Below, one piece after another: positions 34,925-43,334 of a stretch of 64,000 nt of DNA. Under the pieces are notes generated by a model. The model ran no database searches and had not been told where the DNA came from. It worked only from the letters and a program-made list of their open reading frames with translations. Positions within the stretch are counted from its first letter, which is position 1. The number at the start of each line of letters is the position of its first letter. Origin of the DNA: Pseudomonas morbosilactucae. Lineage in GTDB: Bacteria; Pseudomonadota; Gammaproteobacteria; Pseudomonadales; Pseudomonadaceae. The position numbers were made by a program, and so were the translations under genes. Location of the stretch: positions 1-64,000 of the forward strand of contig NZ_JALQCW010000078.1 of assembly GCF_023241715.1 (NCBI RefSeq), written 5' to 3'.

Positions 34925-35949
34925 TGACTATTTCCTCTCCCAACCTGCTGCCCCTGGGTGGCAGCCTGCTGGCCGCGCTGTTGCTGGTGCTGCTGCCGCA
35001 GTGGCTGGACCTGTTCAGCCTGCTGTCGCTGTCGATCTACCTGGTGATGGCCTTGCTCGCCCTGAGCCTGGCGTTTGTCTGGGGTTTTGGCGGCATCCTG
35101 TGCTTCGGCCAGGCGGCGTTTTTCGGCCTGGGCGCCTACGCCTACGCCATTGGCGTGCTGAACTTCGGCGACAGCACCTGGGCGGTATTGCTGGCGGTCC
35201 TGGTGCCGGCGCTGTTCGCCGCGGCCATGGGTTATTTCATGTTCTATGGCGGCATCAGTGATGTGTACCTGGGCGTGATCACCCTGGCGGTGACCCTGAT
35301 CCTGTTCAACGTGATGAACTCCACCTCGGGCTCGGCCTACCACATTGGCAGCGCCTTGCTGGGCGGTTTCAACGGCATCCCGGCGATCCCCACCCTGAAC
35401 ATGCCCTTCGACCCGGACCGGGTGCTGGAGCCCGAGACCCTGTTCCAGGTCATCGGCGGCGCCTTGATCCTCTGCTACCTGGGGCTGCGCGGGCTGTTGG
35501 CCAGCCGCTTCGGCAAGGTGGTGGTGGCGGTGCGCGAGAACGAGCAGCGTGCCGGCCTGCTGGGCTACGACACGCGGCTGCACAAGCTGCTGGTGTTCAG
35601 CCTCGGTGGCGGTATCGCTGGCCTGGCCGGTTGCCTGTTCGCCAACTGGGGCGCCTTCGTCAGCCCCGGGGTGTTCGGCCTGGCGCAATCGGCGCAGATC
35701 ATTATCTGGGTGATTGTCGGCGGTCGCGGCACCCTGTTCGGGCCGATCCTGGCCTGCATCGCCATCCAGGCGCTGATGGCCCGCCTGGGTGAACAGCAGA
35801 GCCTGGACAGCGGCCTGGTGCTCGGGGTGATCCTCCTGACCTTCGTCATGCTCCTGCCCCGAGGCCTGCTGCCAAGCCTGGCCAGCCTCCTGTCAACACT
35901 GCGCCGGCCACGCCGCGCCACCCGCCAACCACAGGAGCGCTCGGCATGA
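34924..35949 (+). CDS. Urt/Liv-type ABC permease 2
   Basis: A 341-residue LivM/UrtC-type permease with about ten membrane segments, FGGILCFGQAAFFGLGAYAYA near 55-75 and WVIVGGRGTLFGPI near the C-terminus. The ATG at 34924 was preferred to a TTG one codon earlier. The C-terminal end is arginine-rich and overlaps the ATPase gene by four bases. Confidence 0.92.
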   Translation: MTISSPNLLPLGGSLLAALLLVLLPQWLDLFSLLSLSIYLVMALLALSLAFVWGFGGILCFGQAAFFGLGAYAYAIGVLNFGDSTWAVLLAVLVPALFAAAMGYFMFYGGISDVYLGVITLAVTLILFNVMNSTSGSAYHIGSALLGGFNGIPAIPTLNMPFDPDRVLEPETLFQVIGGALILCYLGLRGLLASRFGKVVVAVRENEQRAGLLGYDTRLHKLLVFSLGGGIAGLAGCLFANWGAFVSPGVFGLAQSAQIIIWVIVGGRGTLFGPILACIAIQALMARLGEQQSLDSGLVLGVILLTFVMLLPRGLLPSLASLLSTLRRPRRATRQPQERSA

Positions 35950-36674
35950 GTGAAGTCCTTTTGCAAACCCGTGGCCTGGGCGTCAGCTTTGGTGGCGTGC
36001 ACGCAGTCAAGGCGGTGGACTTCACCGTCCACAGCGGCGAGGTGCGCTGCCTGATCGGCCCCAACGGCGCCGGTAAAAGCACCTTTTTCAAACTGCTCAG
36101 CGGTCAGTTGCAGCCCAGCCGTGGCGATTGCCATTTTCGTGGTCGGCGCATTTCCGGCTTGCCCCTGCACCGCATCGCGCGCCTGGGCATCGGCGTGAAA
36201 ACCCAGACCCCGAGCGTCTTCGACGGCCTCGATGTGTTGGAAAACCTGCGCCTGGCCGCCAGCCGCCTGCAACGGCCCGCCGAGGCCCGGGCCACCGCTG
36301 AAGCGACGCTGGAACGGATCGGCCTGAGCGAACTGCGCCAGCGCAACGTCGGCGACCTGGCCCACGGCCAGCGCCAGTGGGTCGAGCTGGGGATGATCCT
36401 GGCGGCCCGTCCAGCCCTGGTGCTGCTGGATGAGCCGGCGGCCGGCATGACCCACCAGGAAGTGCGCAAGACCGCTGCCCTGATCAAGGAAATCAATGCC
36501 CACAGCACGGTGATCGTGGTCGAGCACGACATGGAGTTCATTCGCCTGATCGCCGGCACCGTCACCGTATTCAACCAGGGTGCGATCCTCGCCCAAGGCA
36601 GCTTTGCCGAGGTCACTCAGGACCCGGCAGTGCGCGAAGCCTACCTCGGCAAGCAGGAGATCAAACATGCTTGA
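35946..36674 (+). CDS. Urt/Liv-type ABC ATPase 1
   Basis: A 242-residue ATPase of the LivG/UrtD branch: Walker A GPNGAGKST, the LAHGQRQWVELGMILA signature with divergent LAHGQ, Walker B LVLLDEPAAGM, and a switch histidine in VVEHDMEF. The LAHGQ signature and VGVKTQTPSVF segment point to the UrtD subtype. Confidence 0.92.
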   Translation: MSEVLLQTRGLGVSFGGVHAVKAVDFTVHSGEVRCLIGPNGAGKSTFFKLLSGQLQPSRGDCHFRGRRISGLPLHRIARLGIGVKTQTPSVFDGLDVLENLRLAASRLQRPAEARATAEATLERIGLSELRQRNVGDLAHGQRQWVELGMILAARPALVLLDEPAAGMTHQEVRKTAALIKEINAHSTVIVVEHDMEFIRLIAGTVTVFNQGAILAQGSFAEVTQDPAVREAYLGKQEIKHA

Positions 36675-37371
36675 AGTCAAAGGCCTGTGTGCCGGTTATG
36701 GACGGGTGCCGGTGTTGCGCGAGGTGCTGCTCAGCGCCAGCGCCAACAGCGGCGTCGGGGTATTGGGGCGCAACGGCATGGGCAAGACCACCTTGCTTCG
36801 GGCGCTGATAGGCGAGCTGCCGGTCATGGCCGGGACCCTGCATTTTGCCGGGCAGGATTTGACCCGCGCGGCGGCCCACCAGCGGGCGGCGGCGGGCATC
36901 GGCTACGTGCCCCAGGGCCGGCAGATTTTCCCCCAGCTCTCGGTCAGGGAAAACCTGCGCATGGGCTGCGTGAAAAACTTCGCCACGGCGGCCACCACCA
37001 TGGAGCGGGTGCTGGAATATTTTCCGCGCCTGGAACGCTTGCTGGAGCAGCCGGGTGGTGCGCTGTCCGGTGGTGAGCAGCAACTGCTGGCTCTGGCCCG
37101 TTGCCTGTGCGGCGACCCGAAACTGCTGTTGCTGGACGAGCCCACCGAGGGCATCCAGCCGTCGATCTGCGACGAGATCATCGACACCCTGCAACGCCTG
37201 CGGCGCGAGCAGGGGCTGGCGTTGATCCTGGTGGAGCAGGACATCGAGTTCCTCGCGGCGCTGTCGGATCGCATCCTGATCATCGAGAAGGGCCAACTGG
37301 TGGAAGAGATCGACCCGTCCACCACCAGCGCCTCGGCCATCGCCGAACGTTTCGTGGATTTTCATTCTTAA
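36667..37371 (+). CDS. Urt/Liv-type ABC ATPase 2
   Basis: A 234-residue ATPase of the LivF/UrtE branch: Walker A GRNGMGKTT (GMGKT is typical of UrtE), a QGRQIFPQLSVRENL Q-loop region, LSGGEQQLLALARCL and Walker B LLLLDEPTEGIQP. It starts eight bases inside the preceding gene. It completes a five-component importer. Confidence 0.92.
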   Translation: MLEVKGLCAGYGRVPVLREVLLSASANSGVGVLGRNGMGKTTLLRALIGELPVMAGTLHFAGQDLTRAAAHQRAAAGIGYVPQGRQIFPQLSVRENLRMGCVKNFATAATTMERVLEYFPRLERLLEQPGGALSGGEQQLLALARCLCGDPKLLLLDEPTEGIQPSICDEIIDTLQRLRREQGLALILVEQDIEFLAALSDRILIIEKGQLVEEIDPSTTSASAIAERFVDFHS

Positions 37372-37384
37372 GGATTACTTCACC

Positions 37385-38905
37385 ATGTCTATTCAACGTC
37401 CCTCCCAGGCCGACCTCGACGCGGCCGGTGCTCGCCTGGGCCTGCAGCTCGATGCGTCGTTGCTGAACGAGTACGCGGGCATTCTCGAAGCGGTGTGGCA
37501 GGACTACGACCGCCTCGACAGCCTGGGCTCCACGCTGCCACCGCTCAAATACCCGCAGCGCTCGGGCCACGAACCGGCACCCGGCGACAACCCCTACAAC
37601 GCCTGGTACGTGAAGACCCAGGTGCAAGGCGCGGCGACCGGCAAGCTGGCGGGCAAGCGCATCGCCCTCAAGGACAATATCTGCCTGGCCGGGGTGCCGA
37701 TGATGAACGGCGCCTCGACCCTGCGCGGCTACGTGCCGGACCTGGACGCCACCGTGGCGACCCGGGTGCTGGACGCCGCCGGGCAGATTCTCGGCAAGGC
37801 CCATTGCGAGTACTTTTGCGTGTCCGGCAGCAGCCACACCAATGCCACCGGCGCGGTGCACAACCCGCGCAACCCCGGGCACTCCACCGGCGGCTCGTCC
37901 TCCGGTTGCGCGGCGCTGATCGTCGCCGGGGAGGTGGACCTGGGCATCGGCACCGACCAGGGCGGTTCGGTGCGCATTCCCGCGGCCTACAGCGGCATCT
38001 ACGGCCTGAAACCGACCCACGGGCTGATTCCCTACAGCGGCATCATGCCGGTGGAAATGACCCTGGATCACGCCGGCATCATGAGCGCCAATGTCGCCGA
38101 CAACGCCTTGCTCCTGGAGGTGTTGGCCGGGGTCGACGGCCTCGACCCGCGCCAGGGGCGGCAGCTGCCCGAGGTGCGCTACACCCAGGCCCTGGGCCAG
38201 GGCTGCGCCGGGTTGCGGATTGCCGTGGTGGGCGAAGGCTTCGGCCTGGCCAACTCGGAAGCCGACGTGGACGCGACGGTGCGCCGCGCCGCCGGTCTGT
38301 TCCGTGAGCTGGGGGCCGAGGTCGAGGAGGTGTCGATTCCGATGCACGCCCTGGGCCATGCGATCTGGACCCCGATTGCCGTGGAAGGCACCACCCAGCA
38401 GATGCTCGGCTGCAACTATTCCAGCAACTGGAAGGGGCTCTACGTGGAGAGCCTGATGCAGGCCCAGGCCGGCTGGCAGGCCAAGGCCGAGGCCTTTCCC
38501 CATGACTTGAAAACCTGCCTGCTGGCCGGCGACTACGCTTACCGCGCCCATGCCGGGCAGTACTACGCCAAGGCACAGAATGCGGCGCGGCAACTGCGCG
38601 CCGCCTACGACGGGCACCTGCAAGACTTCGACGTGCTGCTGATGCCCACGGTGCCGCTCAAGGCGCCGCGGTTGCCGGAGCCTGAAGCCTCGGCCAGCAC
38701 CTGGGTCAGCCGCGCCCTGGAGATGAACGCCAACACCGCGCCCTTCGATGTTACCGGTCACCCGGCGATCTCCATCCCCTGCGGCTTGGCCGCCGGGCTG
38801 CCGGTGGGCATGATGCTGGTCGCTCGCGACTACGATGAGGCCACGCTGTACCGCCTGGCCCATGCTTTCGAGCAGCACTTCAATTGGGAAAGCCTTACGT
38901 CATGA
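37385..38905 (+). CDS. amidase-signature-family amidase
   Basis: A 506-residue cytosolic amidase that hydrolyses amides to acid and ammonia. The Ser-cisSer-Lys triad is K96 (IALKDN), S171 (GGSSSG) and S195 (GTDQGGSVRIPAA). The spacings of 75 and 24 are the same as in fatty-acid amide hydrolase. The length and the extra N-terminal helical region resemble the nitrile-pathway and aliphatic amidases of Pseudomonas and Rhodococcus. This is not the nitrilase-fold AmiE found in the P. aeruginosa ami operon, although AmiC/AmiR follow directly. The likely substrate is the amide imported by the upstream transporter. Confidence 0.92.
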   Translation: MSIQRPSQADLDAAGARLGLQLDASLLNEYAGILEAVWQDYDRLDSLGSTLPPLKYPQRSGHEPAPGDNPYNAWYVKTQVQGAATGKLAGKRIALKDNICLAGVPMMNGASTLRGYVPDLDATVATRVLDAAGQILGKAHCEYFCVSGSSHTNATGAVHNPRNPGHSTGGSSSGCAALIVAGEVDLGIGTDQGGSVRIPAAYSGIYGLKPTHGLIPYSGIMPVEMTLDHAGIMSANVADNALLLEVLAGVDGLDPRQGRQLPEVRYTQALGQGCAGLRIAVVGEGFGLANSEADVDATVRRAAGLFRELGAEVEEVSIPMHALGHAIWTPIAVEGTTQQMLGCNYSSNWKGLYVESLMQAQAGWQAKAEAFPHDLKTCLLAGDYAYRAHAGQYYAKAQNAARQLRAAYDGHLQDFDVLLMPTVPLKAPRLPEPEASASTWVSRALEMNANTAPFDVTGHPAISIPCGLAAGLPVGMMLVARDYDEATLYRLAHAFEQHFNWESLTS

Positions 38906-40026
38906 GTACTCAGGGATACAAGGTCGGGCTGTTGTTCTCCGAGCACAGCCTCACCGCCGGGGTGGAGACCACCCAGGCCAATGCCAGCCAACTGGCGATT
39001 GCCGAAGTCAACGAAGCGGGGGGCATCAACGGCGTGCCCCTGGTGCCAGTGGTTGCCCACCCCGGTGCCGAGCCGGCCAGCTACCGCGACAGCGCCCTGC
39101 AACTCTGTGATCAGGAACAGGTGCGGGTGCTGTTCGGCACCCACATGTCGAGCACCCGCAAGCTGGTCTTGCCGGTGGTGGAAAGCCGTCGTCGCCTGCT
39201 GTTCTACCCGACCCTCTATGAAGGCTTCGAGTATTCGCCGTACTGCTTCTATACCGGCTCGGCCCCCAACCAGAACTCCGTGCAACTGGCGCGTTATGTG
39301 CTGGAAACCTACGGCGGGCGGGTGCTGTTTGTCGGTGGGCCCTATGTCTACCCGTACGAGTCCAACCGCATCATGCGCGAGCTGTTCGAGCAGGCCGGGG
39401 GCGAAGTAGTGGACGAAATCTACCTGCCGTTCCACGCCTGTGAGGAGGACTTCCAGCGGGTCATGCAGCGGGTGGCGGACACCGCCCCGGACGCCATCTA
39501 CTCAACCATTGTCGGCAGCGACATCCCGGCTCTGCACCGGGCCTACCGCCGTGCCGGGCTGGACCCGGCGCGCACGCCGATCGTCAGCCTGGCCACCAAT
39601 GAAGTGGACGTGCTCGCCATGACCGCCGAGGAGGCCGAAGGGCACGTGTGCGCGGCGCCCTGGTTCTCGACCCTGGACAACGCCCAAAGCCGGGCCTTTG
39701 TCGCCCGCTACCGGGCGCGGTTTGGCGAGCAGGCGCCGATCACCTCGGGGGCCGAGGCGGCGTATTTTCAGGTGCACCTGTTCGCCCAGGCCGCACGCCA
39801 GGCCGCGGACGATTCCCTGGAGGCCCTGCGCGAAGCCTTGGCCGGTGCCCACTTCGACGCTCCTCAAGGCCGTGTGAGTATCGATGCCGACACTCAGCAC
39901 ACCTGGCTCTGGCCACGGATTGCCCGGGTCGATGCCCAGCGTCAGTTCCAACTGGTGCTGGAAAGCCGCGAGGCGGTGCGGCCCAGCCCGTACATGGTCG
40001 AGTACCAACTGGACGCTGAAGCGTGA
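38902..40026 (+). CDS. amiC: AmiC-like amide sensor and negative regulator
   Basis: A 374-residue protein of the type I periplasmic-binding fold without a signal peptide (starts MSTQGYKVGLLFSEHS), so it is cytosolic like AmiC. Motifs RVLFGTHMSSTRK and LLFYPTLYEGFEYSP shape the amide pocket in AmiC. In P. aeruginosa it binds AmiR and releases it when acetamide is present. It overlaps the amidase gene by four bases and is followed by amiR. Confidence 0.9.
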   Translation: MSTQGYKVGLLFSEHSLTAGVETTQANASQLAIAEVNEAGGINGVPLVPVVAHPGAEPASYRDSALQLCDQEQVRVLFGTHMSSTRKLVLPVVESRRRLLFYPTLYEGFEYSPYCFYTGSAPNQNSVQLARYVLETYGGRVLFVGGPYVYPYESNRIMRELFEQAGGEVVDEIYLPFHACEEDFQRVMQRVADTAPDAIYSTIVGSDIPALHRAYRRAGLDPARTPIVSLATNEVDVLAMTAEEAEGHVCAAPWFSTLDNAQSRAFVARYRARFGEQAPITSGAEAAYFQVHLFAQAARQAADDSLEALREALAGAHFDAPQGRVSIDADTQHTWLWPRIARVDAQRQFQLVLESREAVRPSPYMVEYQLDAEA

Positions 40027-40042
40027 GGCGGAGGAGGGCGAG

Positions 40043-40641
40043 ATGAACACTGCACCTTCGCTGCTGCGCGAGCTCAAGGGCCTGCGGGTGTTGGTCATCC
40101 ACCCCGAGGACGCCGAGGCCCGGGTGGTGCTGAGCCAACTGCAACGCATCGGCTGCATCGTCGAACAGTGCTGGCCGGTGCCCACCTGCCTGCCGGCGGC
40201 GTTCGACGCGGTGCTGCTGGCGGTCGAACTCAACCAGCGCGCCAACACCCAGGCATTGGTGGAGAGCCTCGACGAGCAGGCGCCGCCGATCATTGCCGTG
40301 GTCGGCTACGAAAACCCCTCGATGCTGCAACTGGTGCTGGAAACCCAACCGGCGGCGGTGATCGAACGGCCCCTGCGACCGTTCGGCCTGCTGACCCAGT
40401 TGTTGATGGCCCGGGCGCCTGGCGCGCGCGGATCGACATGCTGGCGCAGATCCGCAAGTTGCAGACCCGGCAACCGGCGGTGTCGAAAATCTCCATGGCC
40501 AAGGCCCTGTTGATGGCCCGCTATCGGATTGCCGAAAGCGAAGCCCACCGGCGCATCCAGCGAGACGCCATGGCCCGGCGCATCAGCATGGAGGCGATTG
40601 CCCAGGGGATTATCGACGCGGGCTTGCCGACGCCGGACTGA
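40043..40641 (+). pseudogene. amiR: AmiR-like ANTAR antiterminator, frameshifted
   Basis: The first frame gives a pseudo-receiver domain (LRVLVIHPEDAEARVVLSQL, to LLTQLLMAR). The reading then shifts near 40411-40420, and the adjacent frame continues ARIDMLAQIRKLQTRQ, a coiled coil, and an ANTAR domain (ISMAKALLMARYRIAESEA; IAQGIIDAG). Adding one base in the G/C run GGGCGCC gives about 199 residues, close to AmiR of P. aeruginosa (196). As written the RNA-binding domain is lost. Sequence error and real mutation are both possible. It is the last gene of the amide operon. Confidence 0.85.
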
Positions 40642-40732
40642 AGGGCAGGGCGCGAAACCCGCGTCGGCGATGGGCTGCAAGGAGGCGGCCCCTTTGTATT
40701 ATTTTTGCTACACGTGACTGAGAAAGCCTATC

Positions 40733-40749
40733 AAATGAGAATCTGTATC
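40733..40749 (+). promoter_or_regulatory. Fur-box-like site before the siderophore receptor
   Basis: AAATGAGAATCTGTATC matches 13 of 17 positions of the core of the Fur consensus GATAATGATAATCATTATC. It lies about 70 bases before the receptor start, a normal position for iron repression. Confidence 0.6.
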
Positions 40750-40820
40750 TATATGATTCGCGGCACAATCTTGCCGGGCTACCGCAGTGCCCGGGATTCT
40801 CCAAAAAGGCCGTTACGTCG

Positions 40821-42938
40821 ATGCGTCGAACTCTTGTTTCCCTGTGTGTCATCCAAGCTATTTCCCAGACTGCCTGGGCTGAATCGGTACCGGTGGACCC
40901 GGCCTCGATCGAGCTGCAAGCCATCGACATCAACGGCACCGCCGAAGAACAGGCCCAGGGGCCGGTACAGGGTTATCGTGCCACCCGTTCCGCCAGCGCC
41001 ACGCGCACCGACACCTCGATTCATGAAACCCCGCAGTCCATCAGCGTGGTCACCCGCGACGCCGTGGAAGACCTCAGCGCGACCCGTTTGCAAGACGCCC
41101 TCGATTACGCCGGCGGCGTGGGCCGAGCCAACAACTTTGGCGGCCAGGGCCTGACCACCTTCACCGTGCGCGGCTTCACCACCGGCGAGTTCTACCGCAA
41201 CGGTTTTCCGATCAACCGCGGCTACCCGAACATGCCCGATGCCAACACCATCGAGCGCCTGGAAGTGCTGCGCGGCCCGGCTACCATGCTCTACGGCCGT
41301 GGCGACCCGGGCGGCACCTTCAATGTGGTGTCCAAGCAGCCCCTGGCCGAAAGCCGCACCACCCTGGGCAGCCAGATCAGCGACCAGGGCATGCGTCGCG
41401 GCACCCTGGACACCTCCGGCCCATTGGACGATGACGGCCGCTTTGCCTATCGCCTGAACGTGATCGGCGAGGGCGGCGACACCTTCCGTGACCATGTGGA
41501 AACCGAACGCTACGGCGTGACCCCGGTGCTCAGCTGGCAGGTCAACGACCGCACCAAAATCACCTTCGAAGGCGACTTCATGCGCAACAACGCGCCTTTG
41601 GATCGTGGCCTGACCCGCTACCCGACACAGCGTGGCGTGGCCTCGCGGGACACCTTCTTCGGCGAGAAGGACGTCGGCAAACTGCACAACGACAACAACA
41701 TGGGCCAGGTGCGTTTCGAGCACTTCCTCAATGACAATTGGACCCTGGGCGGCGGCGCGCAAATCCTCGACGGCACCCTGGCCGGCAATGGTGTCGAGGC
41801 CAACGGCATTGCGCCCGACGGCCGCACCCTGGGGCGCAACTTCAACTACCGCAAGCTGGAGTGGCGTGACCGCGACTACCAGTTGAACCTCACCGGGCAT
41901 TTTTCCACCGGCGGTTTCGAGCACACCTTGCTCACCGGTGTCGAGTACGAAGACTACGACTACCAGTCGATCATTCGCCGCTCCAACGCGGCATACCCCA
42001 TCGATATCTTCAACCCGGTCTACGGCCAGCCACGTCCGGCCCTGACCCGCACCACCACCCATGACAAGGAAAACCTCAAGACCTACGCGGCCTTTGTCCA
42101 GGATCAGGTCAGCCTGACCGACGACCTCAAGGTTCTGCTGGGCGCGCGCCTGGAGCGCTTCGAGCACCACTACGACAACTACCTCAACAACTCGTCCTGG
42201 GAAAAGAGCGACAACGCCGTCACCCCGCGGGCTGGCCTGGTCTACAACCTGACGCCGACCGTGGCGCTGTATGCCGACGCGGCGCGCTCGTTTAAACCCA
42301 ACTCGGGTGCCGACCGCACGGGCAATGGCTTCAAGCCGGAAGAAGGCAAGTCCTATGAAGTGGGGGTGAAATGGGAAGCCCTGGAGCGCCAGTTGAGCGT
42401 GGACGCGGCGATCTACCAGATCGACAAGCAGAACGTGCTGACCAACGATCCGACGGACCCGAACGGTGTGTTCAAAGTGGCCGCCGGTGAAGTGCGCAGT
42501 CGTGGCCTGGACATCAACGTGGCCGGCAACCTCACCCCCGAGTGGCGGATGATCGGCGGCTACGCCTATGTGGATGCCGAGGTCACCAAGGACACGGCGA
42601 TCCCGACCGGCACGCGCCTGATGAACATTCCGCGCAACAGCTTCAGCCTGTTGAACGTCTATGAGTTCCAGGACGGCGGCCTCAAGGGCCTGGGCCTGGG
42701 GTTGGGGGCCAAGTACGTGGATAACCGCGCCGGGCAAACCTCCAGCACCGCCTTCGACATGAGCAGCTACCAGGTCTTTGATCTGTTGAGCTACTACAAA
42801 CTCAACGAGCACGTGCGTCTGAACCTGGACGTGAAAAATCTGTTCAACGAAGACTACGAGGAAGGCGCTTTCGGCAACGCCTACGCCTACCCGGGCGCAC
42901 CGCGTACCGTGCAACTGGGCATCGCCTACACCCTGTAA
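40821..42938 (+). CDS. TonB-dependent siderophore receptor
   Basis: A 705-residue outer-membrane receptor with a short Sec signal (about 1-20). The plug has the siderophore-receptor motifs ETPQSISVVTRDAVED, TVRGFTTGEFYRNGFP and IERLEVLRGPATMLYGRGDPGG. The barrel ends in GIAYTL, and a late NVKNLF-type segment (LDVKNLFNEDYEEG) is present. There is no N-terminal STN signalling domain, so it should not drive a surface-signalling cascade. A Fur-like box lies upstream. The ligand is likely a ferric siderophore of the ferrichrome/coprogen type, but sequence alone does not settle it. Confidence 0.92.
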   Translation: MRRTLVSLCVIQAISQTAWAESVPVDPASIELQAIDINGTAEEQAQGPVQGYRATRSASATRTDTSIHETPQSISVVTRDAVEDLSATRLQDALDYAGGVGRANNFGGQGLTTFTVRGFTTGEFYRNGFPINRGYPNMPDANTIERLEVLRGPATMLYGRGDPGGTFNVVSKQPLAESRTTLGSQISDQGMRRGTLDTSGPLDDDGRFAYRLNVIGEGGDTFRDHVETERYGVTPVLSWQVNDRTKITFEGDFMRNNAPLDRGLTRYPTQRGVASRDTFFGEKDVGKLHNDNNMGQVRFEHFLNDNWTLGGGAQILDGTLAGNGVEANGIAPDGRTLGRNFNYRKLEWRDRDYQLNLTGHFSTGGFEHTLLTGVEYEDYDYQSIIRRSNAAYPIDIFNPVYGQPRPALTRTTTHDKENLKTYAAFVQDQVSLTDDLKVLLGARLERFEHHYDNYLNNSSWEKSDNAVTPRAGLVYNLTPTVALYADAARSFKPNSGADRTGNGFKPEEGKSYEVGVKWEALERQLSVDAAIYQIDKQNVLTNDPTDPNGVFKVAAGEVRSRGLDINVAGNLTPEWRMIGGYAYVDAEVTKDTAIPTGTRLMNIPRNSFSLLNVYEFQDGGLKGLGLGLGAKYVDNRAGQTSSTAFDMSSYQVFDLLSYYKLNEHVRLNLDVKNLFNEDYEEGAFGNAYAYPGAPRTVQLGIAYTL

Positions 42939-42963
42939 ACCCGATAGCCGCCAAGCCTCTGCC

Positions 42964-43010
42964 ATCCCCCAGCTTCCGGTGCGTAAAGCGCCTGGGACTT
43001 GGGGGATTTT
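42964..43010 (+). terminator. terminator after the siderophore receptor
   Basis: ATCCCCCA at 42964 pairs with TGGGGGAT ending near 43007, enclosing a smaller GGTGCG-TAAA-GCGCC hairpin, and is followed by TTT. It begins 25 bases after the stop codon. Confidence 0.7.
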
Positions 43011-43334
43011 GCTATGGGGCGGAGCAGTCCGAACCCCGGGCCTGGGGCCTGCACCGCGCGCGCAAACGCCTGAAGTTATTCACTAAAACCGTGGGTATCT
43101 CTGTGGATAACTGCGCAGGAGGCCGACAACACAGGTGATACGGGGCACGGTCAATAAATAGACAAAACCCCGCTTGCCTGGCCCGCGAGGCCTTCGAGTG
43201 CGCCACCTTTTCGGTCATGAACTCCAGTAGCTGCTTGGGCAGGTTGAAGACTGGGTAGGCCAGGGACTGCACCTTGATCATGGTGTCCAGCACCAGGGTG
43301 CTGGTGCCTGGCTTGCCTTGCTCCTCGCGTGGGC

